From Castellaniella hirudinis_A (GTDB lineage: Bacteria; Pseudomonadota; Gammaproteobacteria; Burkholderiales; Burkholderiaceae_B), in assembly GCF_047468865.1 (NCBI RefSeq), contig NZ_JBLGTV010000004.1, positions 1 to 64,000 on the forward strand: DNA of 64,000 nt. Reading direction: 5' to 3'. The notes under the pieces are model-generated. The model saw only the letters and a program-made list of their open reading frames with translations, was not told the DNA's origin and did not search any database. Below are positions 35,714 through 43,962 of this stretch, in pieces. The number at the start of each line of letters is the position of its first letter. The stretch's first letter is position 1. Made by a program: the position numbers and the translations under genes.

Positions 35714-36597
35714 GATCGGGCGCGCGCGTGGTCGATCAATCGAACCAGTTCGTTGGCCAAGTCGCGGATCGGTGCACTGGCAGAGGGGCGAAAGAAGATA
35801 CCGATTTCGTAGGCATCGACGTCGGGTAGGCCACTGCGCCGGGTCAGTATCCGGTGCTTCTTAGCGACCGCACGACGGGGAAGCAAACTGATGCCCATGC
35901 CACTGGCCACTGCCTCCTGGATGCCCGCCAGGCTGGAGCTCGTATAGCTGATGCGCCACGGCCGTCCGATGGTTTCCAACGCCTGGATCATATCGTCACG
36001 ATATAGCCCGCGTTGGGGAAACGTGACCAACGGCACGGGATCTTGGTCGAGGCACGGCTGTCGCGCGCTATCGATCCAGGCCAATTTTTCGGGGCGGCAG
36101 ATGACCGCAGCGCGGCTATGGCGGCGTTGCTTGATCAGAACCAGATCCTGTTCGCCTTGCTCGTAGCTGTGATAGAGGTCGCGGCTCAAGCCGCTGGTGA
36201 CTTCCAATTTGACATGCGGATGGGCCCGACTGAATGTGGAGAGTAGTTTGGTAATCGCGCCGGTGGCGAAGTCTTCCGGTAGTCCCAATCGGATCGTGAT
36301 GGCGACTATTGCGCCCGATAACGATTGGGCCAGGTTGTCGTTGGCGGTCAGCATCTGGCGGGCATATCGCAACGCAATATGGCCGGCTTCGGTGGGACTG
36401 ACCGTGCGGTTGCCGCGATCGAGTAGCGTGTGGCCCGCAAGGTCTTCCAGGCGACGTATTTTCTGGCTGACCGTCGATTGGGTGGAATGCAGTCGCGTTG
36501 CGGCGATGGTAAAGCTGCCGCTTTCTGCCACGGCGACGAGGGCTTTCAGCAGATCCAGCTCAAACAGGACGCGATTCGGTTTTAAGCTGGTCGCCAT
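35710..36597 (-). CDS. LysR-family transcriptional regulator
   Basis: The 295-residue regulator has the N-terminal helix-turn-helix AVAESGSFTIAATRLHSTQS (near residue 20), followed by TVSQKIRRLE, and a C-terminal effector domain (about 95-290). I use the ATG at 36597 (MATSLKPN) because the alternative upstream start at 36609 is a TTG in AT-rich sequence. It is convergent with the amidohydrolase gene and may control it from outside, since the two do not share a divergent promoter. Effector unknown. Confidence 0.88.
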   Translation of the reverse strand: MATSLKPNRVLFELDLLKALVAVAESGSFTIAATRLHSTQSTVSQKIRRLEDLAGHTLLDRGNRTVSPTEAGHIALRYARQMLTANDNLAQSLSGAIVAITIRLGLPEDFATGAITKLLSTFSRAHPHVKLEVTSGLSRDLYHSYEQGEQDLVLIKQRRHSRAAVICRPEKLAWIDSARQPCLDQDPVPLVTFPQRGLYRDDMIQALETIGRPWRISYTSSSLAGIQEAVASGMGISLLPRRAVAKKHRILTRRSGLPDVDAYEIGIFFRPSASAPIRDLANELVRLIDHARARS

Positions 36598-36720
36598 GAA
36601 AGTATTCAATTTTTTAATAGAGTGGTGCGTTTTTTTATCATGGTCTCGGGCGACATTGCAACTCTCGGGGCGCTAACAAAAGCGATTGTTTTTGCGGGTT
36701 ATCCGTATTAATGGAGGTGA

Positions 36721-37395
36721 ATGATGTTGTTCAGACGTTTGACGATTTATGGAGTTTGTTTGATGGCGATGTGGATGTCTGCCGTCAGTTTCTCGGAGGG
36801 TAATCCTGTGAACCGGCAGTTGCTACAAACCGCCGCCAACGGCGGCGTATCGGAAATCAGCGCGCTGCTCGCGCAGGGCGCAGCCATCGAGGCACGCGAT
36901 GCGCAGGGCCGCACACCTTTGCTTATTGCGACGCATGCGAATAACGCCGCTGCGGCCCAGGTTCTGATTGAGGCGGGGGCAGATGTGAACGCCAAGGACG
37001 CCATTCAGGATAGCGCGTACTTATATGCCGGTGCGCGGGGCCTGAACGAGATCTTGGAGATGACCTTGACTCATGGTGCAGACCTGAAAAGCACCAACCG
37101 ATATGGCGGCACTGCACTCATCCCGGCGGCCGAGCGCGGTCACGTCGAAACCGTGCATCGCTTGATCAAGGCTGGCGTCGACGTGGATCACGTCAATCGC
37201 CTGGGTTGGACGGCGCTGCTCGAAGCCATCATCCTGGGCGACGGCGGGCATCGGCATGTCCAGATTGTGCATGCCCTGGTGCAGGCTGGTGCGGACGTGA
37301 AGCTGGCCGACCATCGCGGCGTGACACCACTGGAGCACGCCCGTCAACGAGGGTACGACCGCATGGTGCAGCTATTAATGGAAGCTGGGGCGTGA
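36721..37395 (+). CDS. Exported ankyrin-repeat protein
   Basis: The 224-residue protein has a signal peptide (about residues 1-25, ending SAVSFSEG) and five or six ankyrin repeats, for example DAQGRTPLLIATHANNAAAA and GGTALIPAAERGHVETVHRL. The likely location is the periplasm; such proteins act in protein contacts, and some bacterial ones have catalase-partner or immunity roles, but no function can be assigned here. A strong TGGAGGTGA site precedes the ATG. It lies in the low-GC segment next to mobile-element remnants. Confidence 0.85.
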   Translation: MMLFRRLTIYGVCLMAMWMSAVSFSEGNPVNRQLLQTAANGGVSEISALLAQGAAIEARDAQGRTPLLIATHANNAAAAQVLIEAGADVNAKDAIQDSAYLYAGARGLNEILEMTLTHGADLKSTNRYGGTALIPAAERGHVETVHRLIKAGVDVDHVNRLGWTALLEAIILGDGGHRHVQIVHALVQAGADVKLADHRGVTPLEHARQRGYDRMVQLLMEAGA

Positions 37396-37554
37396 CCGGC
37401 CGGGGTCAACGAAGCGTTCGTAACGCGGTTGTCATGGATCTCGGGCTGACGCGTGACCCAGTCTTGTTGCTGCATGGCTTGTAGCAGGCGAGTCAGTGAG
37501 GCGGGATATAGTCGGCATGGTTCGGCGAGCATTGGCCATGCTCGTGCAGCGTGC

Positions 37555-37638
37555 TTTGCCTGCCCGACCAGCCTCAAAACCGAGCTGGAGCGCTATGCGG
37601 CGCAGCATGCACAGACCTATGGGGAGGCGGTGGATGCC
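37555..37638 (+). pseudogene. DUF2274 (trb-operon) gene fragment
   Basis: The plus-strand translation FACPTSLKTELERYAAQHAQ followed by TYGEAVDA matches my recollection of the central part of DUF2274 proteins, which close the trb conjugation operon of Tn4371-like elements. Both the N-terminal and C-terminal parts are missing. It is a relic without a start codon. Confidence 0.65.
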
Positions 37639-37641
37639 GTG

Positions 37642-37767
37642 ATAGCGATAGAGCCAACTCTTGCTGGATGCGCGTACGCGCAGGTAGAGTCCGTCACCGT
37701 CAGCAAGCAGGTATTCTTTGGTACTGGGTGATGCAGTACGAATCTTCAGATCAGTCAGGAATCCCAT
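37642..37767 (-). pseudogene. Tyrosine integrase N-terminal fragment
   Basis: MGFLTDLKIRTASPSTKEYL followed by LADGDGLYLRVRASSKSWLY matches the DUF4102 arm-binding domain that starts phage- and island-type integrases. About 42 residues remain; similarity ends abruptly at RY (37642), and the catalytic domain is gone. The fragment starts 176 bp from the tRNA-Leu 3' end and points away from it, the usual layout of int at an attachment site. Confidence 0.8.
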
Positions 37768-37942
37768 TGGAGTCCCCCTTAAGAAAAAAACTGGACTAAA
37801 ACCAGTCTAGGGGACTCTCTGGGGGACGCACAAGCTTGGGATTTGCTGAAACTTGATGGAACCTCATGGGTTAAGTTTTCAACCTAACCGCATGATTTCT
37901 TTGAGAATTTGGTGCAACTTGAACCTGTTTGGAACAAGTCGT

Positions 37943-38027
37943 TGGTGCCCGGGGCCGGAATCGAACCGGCACGCCTTGCGGCGGGGGATTTTGAGTCCCC
38001 TGCGTCTACCAATTTCACCACCCGGGC
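37943..38027 (-). tRNA. tRNA-Leu(CAA)
   Basis: The minus strand reads a complete cloverleaf with an encoded CCA end. The acceptor stem GCCCGGG/CCCGGGC, the anticodon stem-loop GGGGA-CTCAAAA-TCCCC (anticodon CAA), a long variable arm (GCCGCAAGGCG) and the T arm GCCGG-TTCGATT-CCGGC are all present. The gene reads UUG leucine codons. Its 3' end faces the integrase fragment. Confidence 0.97.
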
Positions 38028-38067
38028 AGAGTCGGGCCACAGAACATGACCCGGAAACGGATCGCCA

Positions 38068-39087
38068 TTATACGGTGTTTTTCGGATCGTTTGCATGGCG
38101 GCGCCACAAACCGGGCGCCTGGCCGTATTCGGCGCGAAAAATACGGCCCATGTGGGCCGCATCCGAGAAACCGGACTCGGACGCGATGGCGGCGATGCTT
38201 TTATCCGTGTGCCGCAGCATCCAGGCGGCCAGCTGCAGGCGGATCTTGCGCGCATGCCCCTGGGGAGTGGTGCCCAAGTGCTGCTTGAACAGGCGCTGCA
38301 GTTGTCGGGGCGACAAGCCCAGGCGGTCGGCCAACTGCGGCAGGGTCAAGGCCTGGCCCGCATATTGCTGGATCAGCAGCACGGCGCGGCGCACGGCGGG
38401 CGGGCTGTCCGCCGGGACGTCGGGCGGCGGGGGCTGAACCCGGGTGTGGGGCTGTTCGATGTCGGTCTGCAGGCAGCGCAGGGCCTGCTGAATGTCGGCG
38501 GCGGGCACCTGCCGGCGCAGGATGCGCGCAGCGACATCCATCACGGCGGGGCCGCCGGCGCAGCTGATGCGGCGGCGGTCGAAAATCAGTTGGCGGTCGA
38601 TGACCAACTGATCCGGGGCAATGGCCGGAAACCGCCGCACAAAGTCCTGGTACAGATTGCCGCCCAGGCTGAAGCGGTGGCCCGCCAGCACACCGGCCTG
38701 CGCCAGGGCGTACACCCCGTTGGCCAGGCCCACCAGATGGCGGCCTGCGGCGGCGGCCCGCTGCAGCCAGGCCAGCAGGCCCGCCTCGAAAGGGGCGACC
38801 GGCGCCAACGGCCCCCCAACCACCACCAGGTAATCAAAGCGCAGGGGATCACCCAGCAAATCGGTGGGCACCACCTGCACGCCACTGGCCGAGCGCACGG
38901 GGATCAGGGTATCGGCCACGACTTCCCAGGCACAGGGGCCGGGGGCATCGACTTGGGCGTCCAGCAACCCCAGCAAGTCGGCAAAGGCGGCAAAAGCGCC
39001 CATGGCGAACTGGGGCAGCAGCACGAAGCCCAGACGGATGTGGACGGCATCATCAGGTCGGATCGCTGTAATGTCGTTTTTATTCAT
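38068..39087 (-). CDS. GlxA-family AraC-type transcriptional regulator
   Basis: The 339-residue regulator has an N-terminal DJ-1/PfpI-like amidotransferase-fold domain (about 18-200, with LVVVGGPLAPVAPFEAGLL) and a C-terminal AraC DNA-binding domain (about 240-335, LTLPQLADRLGLSPRQLQRL). The nucleophile-elbow position reads GLANGVYALAQAG, so the catalytic Cys is absent, as usual in regulators. Relatives control amino-acid catabolism genes such as those for arginine, glycine betaine or carnitine. It is divergent from sdaA (167 bp), so control of L-serine deamination is likely. Repeats in the gap look like its binding sites. Confidence 0.88.
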   Translation of the reverse strand: MNKNDITAIRPDDAVHIRLGFVLLPQFAMGAFAAFADLLGLLDAQVDAPGPCAWEVVADTLIPVRSASGVQVVPTDLLGDPLRFDYLVVVGGPLAPVAPFEAGLLAWLQRAAAAGRHLVGLANGVYALAQAGVLAGHRFSLGGNLYQDFVRRFPAIAPDQLVIDRQLIFDRRRISCAGGPAVMDVAARILRRQVPAADIQQALRCLQTDIEQPHTRVQPPPPDVPADSPPAVRRAVLLIQQYAGQALTLPQLADRLGLSPRQLQRLFKQHLGTTPQGHARKIRLQLAAWMLRHTDKSIAAIASESGFSDAAHMGRIFRAEYGQAPGLWRRHANDPKNTV

Positions 39088-39152
39088 AAAAATATGATTA
39101 TCGTCGTTTTTATCCTAATTGACCCAATCGGCCATATTGTGAATAGGGTCAA
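39073..39152. promoter_or_regulatory. Repeats between the GlxA-type regulator and sdaA
   Basis: GTCGTTTTTAT occurs twice, 39073-39083 and 39103-39113, exactly 30 bp apart. An inverted pair TTGACCC (39119-39125) / GGGTCAA (39146-39152) follows. Equally spaced direct repeats suit an AraC-type regulator. Confidence 0.5.
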
Positions 39153-39253
39153 CTTCAAGCCATATTATCCGATTATTCCTGATGAATGTCGCTTTCATTC
39201 AATCAAGATTCTGCCAAATCACTAGAATCACCTGCATTCACTGGAGTTTTCTC

Positions 39254-40681
39254 ATGGCACTTTCTGTTTTCGATATTTTCAAGATCGGCATCGGGCCGTC
39301 CAGTTCGCACACGGTGGGGCCCATGCGGGCTGCGCGCAATTTCGTGCGCAACCTGGATGCCCGGGGCCTGTTGCCACAGGTCGCCAGCCTGTCCATTCAT
39401 TTGTACGGCTCGCTGGCTGAAACCGGGGCCGGGCACCGCACGGACATGGGCATCATGCTGGGCTTGATGGGCGAGGCCCCGGACACGGTGGATCCCGGCG
39501 CCATCGGCGGGCTGATCGACGCGGTCAATCGGGATCAGCGCCTGGCGCTGTGGCACCGGCACACGATTGCCTTCAACCCCAAAACCGTGTTTTCCGGGCG
39601 GGTGCAGCCCCTGCCCGAACACCCCAACGGCATGCGCTTCATGGCGCTGGATGCCCGGGGCGATACCATTCTGGACGAACGCTATATCTCGATCGGCGGG
39701 GGCTTCATCCGGGCGCTGGACAGCATCGAAACCGACGAGACCGTGCCCGAACACGATCCCATGCCCTACCCGTTCGCCAATGCGGCTGAACTCATGGATC
39801 AGTGCCGGCGTCACGGCTTGAGCATCGCCCAGCTGATGATGGCCAATGAAACCACGCTGCGTTCCGCCGACGAGGTGCGCGCGGGGGTGCTGCGCATCGC
39901 CCGGGTGATGGACGATGCCATCGACCGGGGCTGTGGCCTGCACGGCGCGTTTGCCGACGACATCCTGCCGGGTGGCCTGAAGGTCAAGCGGCGCGCCCCG
40001 GCCCTGTACCAAGAGCTGCTGTCCAAGTCCCGGGCCGCCGAGCCCGGGCCGGTGCGCCCGCCCGCCCCCGCCAACCCGGACGACGTGATGTTCGCCATGG
40101 ATTGGGTCAATCTGTACGCCATGGCCGTCAACGAAGAAAACGCGGCCAGCGGGCAGGTGGTGACGGCCCCCACCAATGGGGCCTCCGGCCTGCTGCCCGC
40201 AGTGCTGCGTTATTACCGCACGTTCATCCCCGGCTGGTCCGAAGACGGGGTGGTGGAGTTTCTGCTGACCGCCGCCGCCATCGGCTTTCTGTACAAGGAA
40301 AACGCGTCGATTTCCGGGGCCGAGGTCGGCTGTCAGGGCGAGGTGGGGGTGGCCTGTTCGATGGCGGCCGCCGGACTGGCCGCCGTGCTGGGCGGCACGG
40401 TGGCGCAGATTGAAAATGCCGCTGAAATCGGCATGGAGCACAATCTGGGGCTGACCTGCGATCCAGTGGGCGGGCTGGTGCAAATCCCCTGCATCGAACG
40501 CAACGCCATGGGGGGAAACAAGGCGATCAATGCCTCGCGCCTGGCACTGCACGGCGACGGCAAGCACCATGTGACCCTGGACATGGTGATCGAAACCATG
40601 CGCCAGACCGGCGCCGACATGAAATCCAAGTACAAGGAAACCTCGCGGGGCGGGCTGGCCGTCAACGTCGTGGAATGCTGA
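39254..40681 (+). CDS. sdaA: L-serine ammonia-lyase, iron-sulfur dependent
   Basis: This enzyme converts L-serine to pyruvate and ammonia. The 475-residue protein is the single-chain form with an N-terminal beta domain (GIGPSSSHTVGPMRAA near residue 14) and a C-terminal alpha domain. The iron-sulfur cysteines lie in VGCQGEVGVACSMAAAG (near 360-368) and LTCDPVGGLVQIPCIERNAM (near 402-413). The ATG at 39254 has CTGGAG upstream; the frame is open further upstream but the family starts at MALSVFDIFKIG. Control by the divergent GlxA-type regulator is likely. Confidence 0.95.
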   Translation: MALSVFDIFKIGIGPSSSHTVGPMRAARNFVRNLDARGLLPQVASLSIHLYGSLAETGAGHRTDMGIMLGLMGEAPDTVDPGAIGGLIDAVNRDQRLALWHRHTIAFNPKTVFSGRVQPLPEHPNGMRFMALDARGDTILDERYISIGGGFIRALDSIETDETVPEHDPMPYPFANAAELMDQCRRHGLSIAQLMMANETTLRSADEVRAGVLRIARVMDDAIDRGCGLHGAFADDILPGGLKVKRRAPALYQELLSKSRAAEPGPVRPPAPANPDDVMFAMDWVNLYAMAVNEENAASGQVVTAPTNGASGLLPAVLRYYRTFIPGWSEDGVVEFLLTAAAIGFLYKENASISGAEVGCQGEVGVACSMAAAGLAAVLGGTVAQIENAAEIGMEHNLGLTCDPVGGLVQIPCIERNAMGGNKAINASRLALHGDGKHHVTLDMVIETMRQTGADMKSKYKETSRGGLAVNVVEC

Positions 40682-40705
40682 CCGCCAGCGCCACCCTACG
40701 GCGCG

Positions 40706-41644
40706 TCAGAGTTTCCTGGCCGCCCGCACCACGCCGATGCTGGCCGCCACCACCAGGCCGACGCCCAGCATCTGGCCCGGCCCCATGCCCTGCCCCAGGA
40801 TGCGCCAGCCGGCCAGGGCGCCAATGGCGGGCTCCAGGCTCATCAGCACGCCGAACACGGCGGCGGGCAGGCGGCGCAGGGCCTGGATTTCCAGGATGTA
40901 GGGCACCAGCGGCACCAGCACCGCCAGCCCGGCGGTCAACGCCAACTGCCGCCCGTCGAACAGCACCGTGCCGGATTCGGCGACGGCAAACGGCAAGGAC
41001 AGCACGGCGGCCGCCAGCAGTGAGGCGGCCAGCCCCTGCAGGCCCGGAAAGCCCTGGCCCACACGCTTCATCATGATGATATAGACGGCCCAGCCGCCGG
41101 CGGCGAACAAGGCAAAGCCTATCCCGATGGGGTCGGCGCCCTGCCCGGCATGGGCGTCCCCCCAAACCAGCAGCACGATGCCCAGACCGGCCAGCAGCGG
41201 CCACAGCAAGGCCCGCCGGCCCGGCACCCCCCACGTGGCCACGGCCAGCGGCCCGCAGAATTCCAGGGCCACCGTCAGGTGCTGGGGCAGGCGCTCAAGG
41301 GCCAGGAAAAACGCCAGCGACATCACCGCCATACCGGCCCCGAGCACCCAGGTGGCCCGCCACTGGCTGGCGCTGAAGCGATGCAGCGGCGGCCGCACCC
41401 ACAGGCACAGCAGGACGGCGGCCCAGGCGATGCGCAGGGCCGAGGTGCTCAAGGGGCCATAATCCGCGATCACCGGAACGGCCAGAGACACCCCCACCTG
41501 CACGCTGACCATCGCGGCAACGGCCAGTCCGACGGCCAGCCAGCGGCCATGCCCCGCAGGCCGCGGGGCGGCCGCCGCGCCGCGGTCGGGCCGCGCGGAA
41601 CGGCGGGCGGAAACAATTGGGGATAATGGCTGCTGATCGGGCAC
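40706..41644 (-). CDS. EamA-family transporter (RhtA-like)
   Basis: This inner-membrane drug/metabolite transporter has 312 residues, ten hydrophobic helices in two EamA repeats, and an Ala/Arg-rich N-terminal tail of about 30 residues. The sequences FFLALERLPQHLTVALEFCG and FGVLMSLEPAIGALAGWRIL are closest to RhtA, which exports threonine and homoserine. The start is a GTG at 41644 with a weak ribosome-binding site, so the true start may be internal. It is convergent with sdaA. Excretion of excess amino acid beside a serine-degrading enzyme would make sense but is inference. Confidence 0.83.
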   Translation of the reverse strand: MPDQQPLSPIVSARRSARPDRGAAAAPRPAGHGRWLAVGLAVAAMVSVQVGVSLAVPVIADYGPLSTSALRIAWAAVLLCLWVRPPLHRFSASQWRATWVLGAGMAVMSLAFFLALERLPQHLTVALEFCGPLAVATWGVPGRRALLWPLLAGLGIVLLVWGDAHAGQGADPIGIGFALFAAGGWAVYIIMMKRVGQGFPGLQGLAASLLAAAVLSLPFAVAESGTVLFDGRQLALTAGLAVLVPLVPYILEIQALRRLPAAVFGVLMSLEPAIGALAGWRILGQGMGPGQMLGVGLVVAASIGVVRAARKL

Positions 41645-41728
41645 GGTGGGCTGCCTGTGGGCCGGGGGCCGCTATAGTCTTGCGGCCCAGACCCGTTAAT
41701 GAGAAACGAAGAAGTAGGATATTAGCTG

Positions 41729-42715
41729 ATGAACATCAATATTCCCTTGTCCGTCCTGGATCTGGCCCCGGTGGTCGAAGGGGGCGGCGTGGCCGACGCT
41801 TTCGCCGGCATGGTTGATCTGGCCCGCCACACAGATTACTGGGGCTACCGGCGCTACTGGCTGGCCGAGCACCACGGCATGCCGGGCATCGCCAGCGCGG
41901 CCACGGCCGTGCTGATCGGCCATGTGGCGGGGGTCACGTCGAACATCCGGGTGGGGGCCGGCGGGATCATGCTGCCCAATCATTCTCCCCTGATGGTGGC
42001 GGAGCAGTTCGGCACGCTGGACGCCCTGTACCCCGGCCGCATCGACCTGGGGCTGGGACGCGCGCCGGGCTCGGATCAGGCCACGGCCCGGGCGCTGCGC
42101 CGCGCCCTGAACACCGACCCGGATCAGTTCCCCAACGATGTGATGGAGCTGATGGACTATTTTCAGGGCAAGAACACCGTGCGCGCCACGCCGGGGGAAG
42201 GCTGCCAGGTGCCGGTATGGATTCTCGGATCCAGCCTGTTCGGCGCGCAGCTGGCGGCCGCGCTGGGGCTGCCGTATTCGTTTGCCTCGCATTTCGCGCC
42301 CGCCCAGATGATGGATGCCATCCGCACCTACCGGCAGCATTTCCGGCCCTCGGAATACTTGGATCGGCCGTATGTCATGCTGGGTTTCAATGTGTTCGCC
42401 GCGGACACGAACGAAGAAGCCCACTTGCTGGCCAGTTCGTGGCAGCAGTCCTTCGTCAATCTGCGCAGCGGGCGGCCGGGCAAGTTGCCCCGGCCCGTGC
42501 CCAACTACCCCGGCAGCCTGCCGCCGCCGGCGAAAAACCTGCTGGATCATATCCTGTCGTGCGCGGCCATCGGGTCGCCGGACACCGTGGCGGCCCACAT
42601 GCACGCATTCATCGCCCGCACGGGGGCCGACGAGCTGATGATCACCTGCAATATACACGACCATGCCGCCCGGCTGTATTCCTATCAGATCGTGGCGGGG
42701 CTGATCAACAGATAA
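41729..42715 (+). CDS. Luciferase-like flavin-dependent monooxygenase (LLM class)
   Basis: This is an FMN-dependent oxidoreductase of the YhbW/MsnO8 group with 328 residues and a TIM-barrel fold. Family markers are LSVLDLAPV at the start, YWLAEHHGMPGIASAATAVL near residue 42, GAGGIMLPNHSPLMVAEQFG near residue 75, and RIDLGLGRAPGSD near 106. The substrate is unknown; the fold uses reduced flavin from a separate reductase. AGGATATTAGCTG precedes the ATG at 41729. Confidence 0.87.
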   Translation: MNINIPLSVLDLAPVVEGGGVADAFAGMVDLARHTDYWGYRRYWLAEHHGMPGIASAATAVLIGHVAGVTSNIRVGAGGIMLPNHSPLMVAEQFGTLDALYPGRIDLGLGRAPGSDQATARALRRALNTDPDQFPNDVMELMDYFQGKNTVRATPGEGCQVPVWILGSSLFGAQLAAALGLPYSFASHFAPAQMMDAIRTYRQHFRPSEYLDRPYVMLGFNVFAADTNEEAHLLASSWQQSFVNLRSGRPGKLPRPVPNYPGSLPPPAKNLLDHILSCAAIGSPDTVAAHMHAFIARTGADELMITCNIHDHAARLYSYQIVAGLINR

Positions 42716-43157
42716 GCGTATTTTCGCTCTGGATTGTATACAAAATAAAATGCAACCCTGCTGACGATCAGCGCAAGGCTACGCCGGCCAAAGCCCCCGG
42801 AACCCCAAGTCACCCAACGGCTGCGCCGGCCTGCGGTTGCGCGGGCCCGCGTCCTCTCTTTCCCCCTCTTTTTCTCCGCCCAGACGGACAAAACAGCCGT
42901 TTCCCACTGGTTTACAGCAGAATCCGGCGCCGCCACAGTCCCGCCCCGCTCAAAAACCCGCCCTGCGATCCCTGAACGCCACTGCGCTTTCAGGGATTTT
43001 TGTCTACAGGGCTAGGGTTAATACTGTCTTTTTTGTTGTACACAAAATCGTATACTTAGCGAAAATACAAAACACATGAATCACAATTTTTTGTATATGT
43101 AAAGCCGTATCCAATTATTTTTATTATCACTAATTCAATATATTGCTAGGAACCATC
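42716..43157. promoter_or_regulatory. Intergenic control region with TTGTAyACAA sites
   Basis: This 442-bp gap has no gene. It contains ATTGTATACAAAAT (42733-42746), TTGTACACAAAAT (43036-43048) and TTGTATATGTAA (43091-43102). These share a TTGTAyAC core and fit a GntR-family dimer. The two right-hand sites lie in AT-rich sequence just before the GntR gene, so autoregulation and control of the operon are likely. A terminator sits between the left site and the other two. Confidence 0.55.
42968..43001 (+). terminator. Rho-independent terminator before the GntR operon
   Basis: ATCCCTGAA (42968-42976) pairs with TTCAGGGAT (42989-42997) around a 12-base loop and runs into five Ts. It should stop read-through from the monooxygenase gene, 250 bp upstream. 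Confidence 0.75.
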
Positions 43158-43892
43158 ATGCCGTCCGCAGACAGCATTTCCCAGGCCAGCCCCCGCTTCA
43201 GCCGCCGAGAATCCAAAGACGCCGCGATCTACGAACATCTATACACCGCCATCGTTGAACATCACCTGGAACCCGGCACGCGCCTGCCCGAAGACACCTT
43301 GTCGGAAAACTATGGGGTCAGCCGCACCAGTGTCCGCAAGGTGCTGCAGAAGCTGGCGCACGACAAGCTGGTCGACATCCGCATGCATCACGGCGCCACG
43401 GTGGCCCAACCCAGTCTGAAGGAAGCCCGCGACCTGTTTGCCAGCCGCCGGATCATCGAAGTCGGCGTGGTCGCCGATGTCATCGCGCACGCCACCCCCG
43501 AAAAACTTCAGGCGATCGAGCTGATTTCCCGACAAGAGCACGAAGCCGAGCAAGCCAACAACCGGCGACGCGCCATTTTCCTGTCCGGCAAGTTCCACAC
43601 CGAACTGGCCCGCCTGTCGGGCAACGACGTCCTGGCCGATCTGCTGGAAGAACTGGTGGCCCGCACCTCTTTGGTGATTGCCACTTTCGGCGCGCCGCAG
43701 GCTTCCAGCTGCAAGCCCAACCGCCACCAGGAAATCCTGCAACTGATCAGCCAGGGCGATGTCGCCGGCGCCCGCCAGTGGATGCAGGATCATCTGCTGG
43801 ACATCGAACGCAGCACCATCCAAGAACGCGAGGAAGGCCTGGCCAGCGACCTGAAGGACATTCTCAGCCAGGTCCGCATCCGTCACGGATAG
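43158..43892 (+). CDS. GntR/FCD-family transcriptional regulator
   Basis: The 244-residue regulator has an N-terminal winged helix (EPGTRLPEDTLSENYGVSRT, continuing SVRKVLQKLA) and a C-terminal FCD effector domain (about 90-225) with metal-binding His residues in KFHTELARLSGN and NRHQEIL. The ATG at 43158 follows CTAGGAACC. It is the first gene of an operon with a racemase and an NCS1 permease, so its effector is probably the transported compound or a breakdown product. Confidence 0.9.
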   Translation: MPSADSISQASPRFSRRESKDAAIYEHLYTAIVEHHLEPGTRLPEDTLSENYGVSRTSVRKVLQKLAHDKLVDIRMHHGATVAQPSLKEARDLFASRRIIEVGVVADVIAHATPEKLQAIELISRQEHEAEQANNRRRAIFLSGKFHTELARLSGNDVLADLLEELVARTSLVIATFGAPQASSCKPNRHQEILQLISQGDVAGARQWMQDHLLDIERSTIQEREEGLASDLKDILSQVRIRHG

Positions 43893-43962
43893 CCCCCTGC
43901 AACCCGGCGGATTCCCGCCCGCGCGGGAATCCAAAACCATGAACCGAGAAGAAGCCCATCCC

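Larger units (their letters stand above)
37396..37942. mobile_element. Scar of an integrative conjugative element at tRNA-Leu
   Basis: This 547-bp stretch has no intact gene. It holds a DUF2274 scrap (37555-37638, plus strand) and a tyrosine-integrase N-terminal scrap (37642-37767, minus strand) that meet within four bases. Beyond them lies an inverted repeat (GAGTCCCC 37769-37776 / GGGGACTC 37811-37818). The segment then runs into the 3' end of tRNA-Leu, the usual insertion point of such elements. Confidence 0.7.

Noticed and set aside
37432..37767. A 111-codon frame as an intact integrase-like gene
   Set aside because: Only the first 42 codons resemble integrase. The rest runs antisense through the DUF2274 fragment, so the frame is a chance fusion at a deletion joint.
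33032..37943. Attachment-site repeat marking the far end of the element
   Set aside because: I looked for a second copy of the tRNA-Leu 3' end (TGGTGCCCGGGGCCGGAATC) to the left and found none, so the left boundary stays undefined.
42716..42967. Possible small RNA ending at the terminator at 42968-43001
   Set aside because: The terminator is convincing, but no promoter or conserved structure is visible in the 250 bp before it. Insulation of the GntR operon is a simpler reading.
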